Assembly: GCA_016934095.1 (NCBI GenBank)
Contig: JAFGTO010000035.1
Span: 1-5,302, forward strand
Origin: Candidatus Glassiibacteriota bacterium
GTDB taxonomy: Bacteria; Gemmatimonadota; Glassbacteria; GWA2-58-10
Direction of reading: 5' to 3'
Length of the DNA stretch: 5,302 bases
Shown: positions 1 to 4,674 of the stretch, piece after piece
Layout: the number at the start of each line of letters is the position of its first letter
How positions within the stretch are numbered: position 1 is the first letter of the stretch
Program-made: the position numbers and the translations under genes
Notes under the pieces: model-generated
The model's input: only the letters and a program-made list of their open reading frames with translations
Told to the model about the DNA's origin: nothing
Databases searched by the model: none

Positions 1-257
1 ACTACCTGCCCAAAGACCTCGTGGTGATAAGCTGGTACCACAGGGTGCGCAAAAAAAGCCTGGCGCATTTCTCCGGCCTGGGTTTCAGGACCATGGCGGG
101 CGTCTACTACGATGACGAAGACCTGGAGAGGACGAAAGACTGGCTGGAAGACCTCAAGGGGGTCCCCGGAGCCTGCGGCCTGATCTACTGCTCCTGGTCG
201 AACAAGTACGACCTGCTCGGCGAGTTCGGCGACCTGGTTTCACCACCCCGTGAATAG
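1..257 (+). CDS. C-terminal fragment of a larger protein, possibly a TIM-barrel glycoside-hydrolase-like protein
   Basis: The reading frame is open at the left edge (first full codon at base 3, reading YLPKDLVVISWY) and stops with TAG at 255-257, so only about 84 C-terminal residues are present. The internal ATG and GTG codons are not true starts. The fragment alternates hydrophobic beta-strand-like pieces (LVVISWYH, MAGVYYDD, ACGLIYCSWSNKY) with a charged helix (LERTKDWLEDLKGV), as expected for the last beta/alpha units of a TIM barrel. The string 'GVPGACGLIYCSWSNKYDLLGEFGDLV' broken into its parts, a helix followed by a Y-x-x-W strand end and a final amphipathic helix, resembles the tail of family-20-like glycosidase homologues as I remember them. 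No catalytic residue is inside the fragment, so substrate and activity cannot be stated. It converges on the minus-strand genes and is not part of their operon. Confidence 0.6.
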   Translation, partial: YLPKDLVVISWYHRVRKKSLAHFSGLGFRTMAGVYYDDEDLERTKDWLEDLKGVPGACGLIYCSWSNKYDLLGEFGDLVSPPRE

Positions 258-281
258 CAGGGGCCGCTGCAGGTTTATCCA

Positions 282-312
282 TGCCTAAAGGCAGTTGAAA
301 AAAGATTTCAAC
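282..312. terminator. Tandem small hairpins in the convergent spacer (possible weak terminators)
   Basis: The 116-base gap between the two convergent genes (258-373) holds two adjacent perfect inverted repeats. One is TGCCT/AGGCA at 282-286 and 289-293. The other is GTTGAAA/TTTCAAC at 294-300 and 306-312, with a 5-base loop. The second stem is A+T rich and carries an A-run (T-run on the minus strand) through its loop. Neither is followed by a clean U-tract in either direction, so calling this a bidirectional terminator rests mainly on position between converging genes. Confidence 0.3.
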
Positions 313-324
313 GCCCCGATAGTC

Positions 325-358
325 AATTGAAGACTCTCCGCAGGCAGGAGAATGCCTG
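325..358. repeat. Palindromic repeat-like element (copy A), downstream of the dehydrogenase gene
   Basis: This stretch starts with AATTGAAGACTCTCCGCAG, which matches a segment at 1903-1921 apart from two substitutions (T/C and C/T). It can fold two ways that exclude each other: TCTCC (335-339) with GGAGA (347-351), or CAGGCA (341-346) with TGCCTG (353-358). The second is followed by TTT on the plus strand and might act as a weak terminator for the plus-strand gene. It lies just beyond the stop of the minus-strand dehydrogenase gene. Confidence 0.45.
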
Positions 359-373
359 TTTACGCGGTACCGG

Positions 374-1345
374 TCAATACTTTACCCGCTTGCCGTACTT
401 CCCGACCAGGCCCCTGATGTCATAGGTGAAATCCTCCCAGACCTTTTCCCATTCTTGGGCGCTCTTGCGGGTGTATTTATAGAACCCCTTGGCATTGGTA
501 ATGCCGTGGGCGCCGCCGGCCACGACCTCTTTCATCAGGGCGGGCAGGGACTTATCGCTGCACAGCTCGGGAAACAGGTCTTCCATGATGACCGCGTACA
601 GGGGTATGCCGGTCAGGTCCATCCAGCGGAAAGGGCCGGCGAAAGGGGCCCACCAGCCGATGTCGTTGCGGAAAGAGCGATCCACCGTTGCCACGTCCGC
701 CAGCCCGATCTCGACCAGGTGGCAGGCCTCCCTCATCATGGCGTACATCAGGCGGTTGGAGATGAAGCCCCGGATGTCGAAGTTCAGGACCGACGGCTCC
801 TTGCCGCAGAGCAGACCCAGCCGGCGGGTCAGCCGGACCGTGCGGGCCGAGGTGCTGCCGCCCTTGATAACCTCCAGGTAACGGGTTATCTCGGCCGGCT
901 CGGCCCAGTGCATGCCGATAAACCTCTCAGGGTGCTTCCTGCCCTGCTGAAGCAGTGTGATCGGGATGCTGGAGGTATTGCTGGCTATCACGGCCCCGGC
1001 CGGCAGGACAGACTCCAGGGTATCGTAGATCTCCCGCTTCAGGGCCAGGTCCTCCGTGACGGTCTCGACAATGAAAGGGCAGCCGGCCAACTCCTGCAGC
1101 GACCGCACGAAAGTGAACCGTTCCTCCCAGCCGCTTACCCGGGAGCGGGAGATGATCCTCCTGGCGGCGAGCTCCCGCAGGGCCCGGGCGATACGGGCCT
1201 CGCTCTCGGCCCCGCGCCCGGCGGAGCGGCTGTAGGCGATGACTCTCAGCCCGCTGGCGACCAGGCAGCTGGCGATCCCCTGGCCCATCAGGCCCAGTCC
1301 GACCAGACCCACGGTCTCGATTGCTTTTCCGCTCTTCTGCTCCAT
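374..1345 (-). CDS. 3-hydroxyacyl-CoA dehydrogenase family oxidoreductase
   Basis: A predicted cytosolic NAD(P)-dependent dehydrogenase oxidising a beta-hydroxy acid or its CoA ester. Numbering from the ATG at 1345 (323 residues), the Rossmann domain spans about 11-187 with G16-L-G18-L-M-G21. The C-terminal helical domain spans about 192-295 and ends in a typical GFYKY segment. Family catalytic residues are visible: SNTSS (S125), H146, E158 twelve residues later, and N197 in GFISNRL. Two things are odd. The usual HFFNP is HWAEP, and the Asp that binds the adenine ribose at the end of beta-2 is Ser39 followed by Arg40, which hints at NADP preference or another substrate class. A GTG at 1360 would add five residues and overlap the upstream stop as GTGA. 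I prefer the ATG because GAGG lies 9 bases upstream of it, while the GTG has purines directly abutting it. The gene is coupled to the DUF3830 gene. Family assignment is strong and substrate is unknown; lambda-crystallin-type or carnitine-dehydrogenase-type activity is possible. Confidence 0.9.
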   Translation of the reverse strand: MEQKSGKAIETVGLVGLGLMGQGIASCLVASGLRVIAYSRSAGRGAESEARIARALRELAARRIISRSRVSGWEERFTFVRSLQELAGCPFIVETVTEDLALKREIYDTLESVLPAGAVIASNTSSIPITLLQQGRKHPERFIGMHWAEPAEITRYLEVIKGGSTSARTVRLTRRLGLLCGKEPSVLNFDIRGFISNRLMYAMMREACHLVEIGLADVATVDRSFRNDIGWWAPFAGPFRWMDLTGIPLYAVIMEDLFPELCSDKSLPALMKEVVAGGAHGITNAKGFYKYTRKSAQEWEKVWEDFTYDIRGLVGKYGKRVKY

Positions 1346-1356
1346 AGCGTATTTCC

Positions 1357-1809
1357 TCACTCCTCGATCAGGGTGATACGGACTTTCCTGGCTCCCGTGA
1401 TGCGGGTACCGGCGGAAGCTCTATAGAACTCCGAGGGGTCGCCCTCGATACGGGCGAACACGTTGACCCGGATCGGCCCTTCCCACATCCGGGGCTCGCT
1501 GTCACGGTCGTAGAACCAGCACACCTCCGAGACGTCGTCCTCGAGGCCGTAATGGTCATCCCGGTTGAGCCAGACGTAAGCCACGTCCCCGGGAATGGTG
1601 GCGCAGGTCGCTTTCTCCCTGCCGACCCTGATGTGGGTGGGCAGCAGCACTGCCACTTCGCTCCCCGAATACCTGGCGTGGGTGGCCGTGCCCTCCAGCG
1701 GCAGGTGCCTGACAAGCTCCGTGCAGGTGCGGGGCATCCCGGCCTCGAGCAGCCTGGCCCGCACCGCGATACCGTCATCCACGAACCGTATTTCGATGTA
1801 TCTCGCCAT
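1357..1809 (-). CDS. DUF3830 family protein (cyclophilin-like fold)
   Basis: A 150-residue soluble protein with no signal peptide or membrane segment. It matches DUF3830 from memory of the family pattern: an N-terminal beta-strand MARYIEIRF, the block A23-G-M-P-R27 leading to LVRHLPLEGTATHARYSG (33-49), a central IPGDVAYVW (72-80), SEVCWFYDR (94-102), and EGPIRVNVFARI (110-121). DUF3830 proteins are predicted to adopt a cyclophilin-like beta-barrel, but no reaction is established that I know of. The frame stays open upstream to 1944, but the ATG at 1809 is chosen because AAGGGAG sits 7 bases before it, the family N-terminus begins there, and the extra 45 residues would run through a palindromic, A+T-rich spacer. 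The next gene begins within a few bases of its stop, so the two are probably co-translated. It may assist or modify one of the neighbouring catabolic enzymes, but that is only context. Confidence 0.85.
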   Translation of the reverse strand: MARYIEIRFVDDGIAVRARLLEAGMPRTCTELVRHLPLEGTATHARYSGSEVAVLLPTHIRVGREKATCATIPGDVAYVWLNRDDHYGLEDDVSEVCWFYDRDSEPRMWEGPIRVNVFARIEGDPSEFYRASAGTRITGARKVRITLIEE

Positions 1810-1816
1810 CGGGTCT

Positions 1817-1823
1817 CTCCCTT
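1817..1823 (-). promoter_or_regulatory. Ribosome binding site deciding the DUF3830 start
   Basis: On the minus strand AAGGGAG precedes the ATG at 1809 with a 7-base spacer. This supports the shorter 150-residue protein over the longer open frame that begins at 1944. Confidence 0.7.
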
Positions 1824-1832
1824 GAATTGAAC

Positions 1833-1874
1833 AGCGAGCGCATTCCTCGCGGCTTGCCGCGGGGTAAGCGAGCG
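1833..1874. repeat. Hairpin flanked by 8-bp direct repeats (copy C of the palindromic element)
   Basis: CGCGGC (1848-1853) and GCCGCG (1856-1861) form a perfect inverted repeat that extends outward with a few more pairs (CC at 1845-1846 with GG at 1863-1864). It is flanked by the direct repeat AGCGAGCG at 1833-1840 and 1867-1874. The segment ATTCCTCGCGGCTTG (1842-1856) matches ATTCTCCGCAGCTTG in the neighbouring element (1911-1925) at 12 of 15 positions, so the two look related. If the promoter candidate at 1875-1904 is real, this hairpin lies in the 5' leader of the DUF3830 mRNA. Confidence 0.5.
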
Positions 1875-1904
1875 AATATAAAATAATCAGAAACACCTTA
1901 ACAA
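1875..1904 (-). promoter_or_regulatory. Candidate sigma70-type promoter for the DUF3830-dehydrogenase pair
   Basis: On the minus strand TTGTTA (1904-1899; 4 of 6 to the -35 consensus) is followed after 18 bases by TATATT (1880-1875; 5 of 6 to the -10 consensus). It sits in the most A+T-rich stretch of an otherwise GC-rich window, about 65 bases upstream of the DUF3830 ATG. The main doubt is that this A+T-rich stretch lies between two palindromic elements and may simply be part of a composite repeat. Confidence 0.4.
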
Positions 1905-1945
1905 TCGAAGATTCTCCGCAGCTTGGCTCTCGGGGAGTCTTCAAA
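1903..1945. repeat. Imperfect palindromic repeat (copy B), just after the PLP-enzyme gene
   Basis: GAAGATTCTCC (1907-1917) and GGGGAGTCTTC (1932-1942) can pair over 11 positions in the plus-strand RNA, including two G-U pairs, around a 14-base loop. In the minus-strand transcript those two become mismatches. The left arm AATCGAAGATTCTCCGCAG matches copy A at 325-343 with two substitutions. The right arm carries the same GAAGACTC core in inverse orientation. It starts within a few bases of the PLP-enzyme stop codon, as REP-type elements often do. Confidence 0.5.
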
Positions 1946-1947
1946 TG

Positions 1948-3078
1948 TTATTCCAGGCACCCCCTGCCCTCGATGTCCCAGACGTCCTCGATGATCCCCC
2001 CCCGCGCAATCCACATCCTCTCGTGAAGGTTGTTCGTCGTACACCCGTGCGGGGGGATGATACGCACCCGGTCTCCTACCTCGGCGGCCAGGGGCTCTAT
2101 CGGCAGGTGCTCCTCAGCCACGTAAAGCACCTTTGCCTCAGGAAAGCCGGCCACCGCGGCATCGGCGTACTCGGAGCCCATCCCTTTCAGGCCCACGTCG
2201 GCCACGGCCCTCTGTCCCTGCCTGGAGATCACGGTAGCCAGGATAAAGCGGGCAAGCCGGAACTCCGGGGTGATTTTCCTGTAGAACGAGTCCATCAGGG
2301 CATAGCTGCCTGGCTGGATCTCATCGATCCCCTCGAAGTTACCGGTAATGGTATAGGTGCCGGTGCCGCCGGCTGAGACTATGACCACCGGCAAGCCTGC
2401 ATCTTCCACCAGTTTCCTGGTGGCGACAAGGCTCTCCAGTGCCTTGCAGACTTTGCGCTTGCGCTCCCGGTAGTCCTCCAGGCCCACCAGGTGTCCCTCG
2501 TAGCCCTGCAGCCCGTCAAAACGCAGGCCCCGGCTCATGGCCGCCATCCCGGCGAGCTCCAGCGCCGGCTCGCCTGGAGGCACCCCGCAGCGGTTCATCC
2601 CGATGTCCACCTCCACCAGCACCCCGACCGTAACTGACTTCTCCGCGGCCGCGCAGGAGATCTGCCCGACACCCTCGGGCGAGTCCACCAGGATACGCAC
2701 CGCAGCCCGGCGGTTCAGCTCGGCGACCCGGCGGACTTTGTCCTGGCCGATCACCTGGTTGGCGATGAGGACGTCCCTGACCCCCCCGGAGACCAGTCTC
2801 TCGGCTTCCGAGACCTTGGCGCAGGTGATGCCGGACGCATTGCCTGCGGCCAGTTGGCGCCGGGCCAGGGTGATACACTTGTGCGACTTGAAATGCGGCC
2901 TCAGCCGGCAGTGCCGCCCGGCAAAGTACCCGGCCATCAGCGAGAGGTTGGCCTCCAGGGCCTCGAGATCCGCCACGATCACCGGCGTGGGGAGATCCTC
3001 CAGGGACTTGCCGATAAAATGCTTTTCAGCCTGAAACCCGCTAGCCGAGGTTCCAGCCGACTGGTGCTGTTTCATCAT
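1948..3078 (-). CDS. Fold-type III PLP enzyme, D-threonine aldolase / D-serine dehydratase (DSD1) family
   Basis: A predicted cytosolic PLP- and metal-dependent enzyme acting on D-configured beta-hydroxy amino acids, either by retro-aldol cleavage (to glycine plus an aldehyde) or by dehydration (to a 2-oxo acid plus ammonia). In the 376 residues, LPTPVIVADLEALEANL (29-45) opens an alanine-racemase-type barrel. RPHFKSHK (60-67) carries the PLP lysine K64. VEVDIGMNRCG (155-165), GYEGH (192-196) and the phosphate-binding SAGGTGT (235-241) follow. The C-terminal D-serine-dehydratase-type beta domain has VADVGLKGMGS (292-302) and the metal motif H344-G-C346 in PPHGCTTNN. H-x-C is the arrangement I associate with zinc in D-serine dehydratases, while characterised D-threonine aldolase uses H-x-D, so dehydratase-like chemistry is a real option. 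The ATG at 3078 puts 38 bases inside the upstream aldehyde dehydrogenase gene, indicating co-transcription. Its Shine-Dalgarno is weak (GGTGATC), consistent with coupling. Length is normal for the family. Confidence 0.88.
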   Translation of the reverse strand: MMKQHQSAGTSASGFQAEKHFIGKSLEDLPTPVIVADLEALEANLSLMAGYFAGRHCRLRPHFKSHKCITLARRQLAAGNASGITCAKVSEAERLVSGGVRDVLIANQVIGQDKVRRVAELNRRAAVRILVDSPEGVGQISCAAAEKSVTVGVLVEVDIGMNRCGVPPGEPALELAGMAAMSRGLRFDGLQGYEGHLVGLEDYRERKRKVCKALESLVATRKLVEDAGLPVVIVSAGGTGTYTITGNFEGIDEIQPGSYALMDSFYRKITPEFRLARFILATVISRQGQRAVADVGLKGMGSEYADAAVAGFPEAKVLYVAEEHLPIEPLAAEVGDRVRIIPPHGCTTNNLHERMWIARGGIIEDVWDIEGRGCLE

Positions 3079-4528
3079 AGCCGATCACCGTGCTCTTTCT
3101 TTTACAATAGGCGAGCAGGCCCTCGAATCCCAGCTCCACCCCGGTTCCGCTCATCTTATGGGGAGGAAGCGGGATCTGAGGGTAGCCCACGAACATGCTG
3201 TTGACCCAGATCAGGCCGGTGTCGAGCGCTTTGACCATGCGCAGGGCCCGGGCCGAGTCGCCTGTCCAGACCGAGCCGGAAAGGCCGTAGATTACGCCGT
3301 TGGAGATTTTCACCGCCTCGTCTTCTCCCTGGAAACGGATGCTGCTGAGCACCGGCCCGAAAATCTCCTCGTCCGCCACTTTCATCCCCGGCCTGGCGCC
3401 CGAGAGCAGGGTCGGCTCGACCCAGAAACCCTTGTCGAAAGGTGCAGGCAGGTCGAGCCTGCCGCCGCCGGACAAGACCTTGCAGCCCTCCGCCCGTGCT
3501 CCGGCCAGGTAGCCGAGGGCGACCTCGTACTGGGACCGGGTAATCATCGGCCCGACCAGGGTGTCCTCTGCGCGGGGGTCCCCCGCCTTTACCCTGGAGA
3601 GCTTCTCCACCAGGAGAGACTCGAATTCCCCGGCTACCGCTTCCTCGACCAGCAGGCGCGAGCAGGAGACACAGAGCTGGCCTGCATTGACAAACGCGCT
3701 GAACAGCACCGCCTCGGCCGCCCGCTCCAGGTCTGCATCGGAGAACACGATGATCGCGTTCTTGCCGCCGAGCTCGAGGTTGACCTTTTTCATCCGGTCC
3801 GCGGCCAGTTTCTGGATCGCCTGGCCCACAGCGGTCGAGCCGGTGAAAGAGATTTTCCTGACTTCAGGGTGGTCCACCAGGCAGACACCCGCCACGGAGC
3901 CCGAGCCCAGCACGACATTGACAATCCCCGGGGGGAAACCCGCCTCGGTACAGAGTCCGGCAAAGGCCGTGCAGGACAGGGGTGTCTCCACCGAGGGCTT
4001 GAGCACGATAGCGTTGCCGGCCGCCAGGGCGGGCGCCACTTTCAGGGCCACGTTGACCAGGGGATAATTCCAGGGCAGGATACCGGCCACCACTCCGTAA
4101 GGCTCGTACATGGTAAGCTGGAAGCTTCCGCCCGAGGTGGTCTTGACCGCGCCCTCGATCTTGTCAGCCGCACCCGCATAGAAGCGGATAATCGCAGCGG
4201 TAAGAGGCAGCTCGCCGGTCCTGAGCTGCGCGGCCGGCTTGCCGGTGTCGAGCAGCTCGAGCCCGGCCAGTCTCTCGGCTTCCCGCTCCACCAGCCCGGC
4301 CAGCTTCAACAGCATGTTCCCCCGGTCGGCGGGGGCCAGTTTCTGCCATTCCGGGGATTCGAAAGCCCTGCTGGCCGAGGCCGCTATCCGGTCGACATCC
4401 GCCGAGCCGCAGCAGGCCTCGCGGGCGATCACTTCCCCGGTTGCCGGGTTGACCACCTGGTGGAAACCCCCTGCGGCCTCGCTCAACTGCTCACCGTCAA
4501 GTACCGGCCCTACCTCCAAGAGATCCAT
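3041..4528 (-). CDS. NAD(P)-dependent aldehyde dehydrogenase
   Basis: A soluble 495-residue aldehyde dehydrogenase oxidising an aldehyde to the carboxylic acid with NAD(P)+; full family length. Visible motifs: PWNYP with N154 (oxyanion hole), VLKPS with K177 (cofactor), FTGSTAVG (228-235), LELGGKN with general base E252, NAGQLCVSCSR with the nucleophile C286, EEIFGPV (387-393) that positions the nicotinamide ribose, and a C-terminal SGTGVELGFEGLLAYCKRKS oligomerisation tail. No key residue is missing. It resembles the betaine/phenylacetaldehyde/gamma-aminobutyraldehyde group, but the substrate cannot be read from sequence. The start at 4528 is firm, since AAAGGAGG lies 8 bases upstream. The next gene starts within its last 38 bases, so the two products are probably made together, suggesting it handles the aldehyde released by, or linked to, the PLP enzyme. 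It is separated from the NagB-like gene upstream by 146 bases. Confidence 0.95.
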   Translation of the reverse strand: MDLLEVGPVLDGEQLSEAAGGFHQVVNPATGEVIAREACCGSADVDRIAASASRAFESPEWQKLAPADRGNMLLKLAGLVEREAERLAGLELLDTGKPAAQLRTGELPLTAAIIRFYAGAADKIEGAVKTTSGGSFQLTMYEPYGVVAGILPWNYPLVNVALKVAPALAAGNAIVLKPSVETPLSCTAFAGLCTEAGFPPGIVNVVLGSGSVAGVCLVDHPEVRKISFTGSTAVGQAIQKLAADRMKKVNLELGGKNAIIVFSDADLERAAEAVLFSAFVNAGQLCVSCSRLLVEEAVAGEFESLLVEKLSRVKAGDPRAEDTLVGPMITRSQYEVALGYLAGARAEGCKVLSGGGRLDLPAPFDKGFWVEPTLLSGARPGMKVADEEIFGPVLSSIRFQGEDEAVKISNGVIYGLSGSVWTGDSARALRMVKALDTGLIWVNSMFVGYPQIPLPPHKMSGTGVELGFEGLLAYCKRKSTVIGYDETAPVGWNLG

Positions 4529-4536
4529 ATGATTTT

Positions 4537-4546
4537 CCTCCTTTTT
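4537..4546 (-). promoter_or_regulatory. Strong Shine-Dalgarno for the aldehyde dehydrogenase
   Basis: AAAAAGGAGG on the minus strand ends 8 bases before the ATG at 4528. It is the best ribosome binding site in the window and marks this gene as the likely start of a translational unit (aldehyde dehydrogenase plus the overlapping PLP enzyme). Confidence 0.85.
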
Positions 4547-4571
4547 GCAAGGCGACCGTTCCAGTTACCCG

Positions 4572-4583
4572 AATTGAAGACTC
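4572..4583. repeat. Intergenic copy of the AATTGAAGACTC motif
   Basis: These 12 bases are identical to 325-336 and share the GAAGACTC core with the right arm of the element at 1903-1945 (inverse orientation). The TTGA...TCAA ends make it a short imperfect palindrome. The extended CTCCGCAG part of copies A and B is not present here, so this may be a decayed copy or a small binding site. It lies 44 to 55 bases before the aldehyde dehydrogenase start, where a regulator site would be expected. No convincing -35/-10 pair was found in 4529-4674. Confidence 0.35.
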
Positions 4584-4633
4584 AACCCGGCAAGCACCGG
4601 CGGCTGATCGTCGAGCCATTCCAGGACAGATCT

Positions 4634-4664
4634 AAAATGACCAGGCGGGGATATTCCCCTCGCC
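4634..4664 (-). terminator. Weak intrinsic-terminator-like hairpin after the NagB-like gene
   Basis: On the minus strand GGGGA/TCCCC closes around a 3-base loop (4659-4647) and is extended by GGC/GCC across a two-base bulge. This is followed 6 bases later by TTTT (4637-4634). The position just past the TAG at 4677-4675 suits partial termination, but the U-tract is short and displaced. Confidence 0.4.
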
Positions 4665-4674
4665 GGAACCGATG

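Noticed and set aside
258..373. Small non-coding RNA or riboswitch in the convergent spacer
   Set aside because: Short hairpins exist, but there is no promoter-like sequence and no recognisable riboswitch core; decayed repeats and terminators explain it better.
1346..1360. GTG start for the dehydrogenase giving a GTGA overlap with the DUF3830 stop
   Set aside because: Possible, but its purine-rich stretch abuts the GTG with no spacer, while the ATG at 1345 has GAGG 9 bases upstream and starts closer to the nucleotide-binding strand. Both give nearly the same protein.
455..1426. Plus-strand open frame of about 320 codons opposite the dehydrogenase gene
   Set aside because: Same pattern: low-complexity antisense translation with no domain, overlapping two well-supported minus-strand genes.
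1810..1944. 45-residue N-terminal extension of the DUF3830 protein
   Set aside because: The extension is encoded by palindromic, A+T-rich spacer sequence, contains Cys-rich and hydrophobic residues unlike the family, and the ATG at 1809 has its own good Shine-Dalgarno. The hydrophobic VFLIILYSLAY piece could mimic a signal peptide but is best explained as translated non-coding DNA.
374..4528. Beta-hydroxyaspartate cycle operon (BhcA-D)
   Set aside because: Only the PLP enzyme resembles a cycle member (BhcC family); the aminotransferase, iminosuccinate reductase and serine/threonine-dehydratase-like BhcB are absent.
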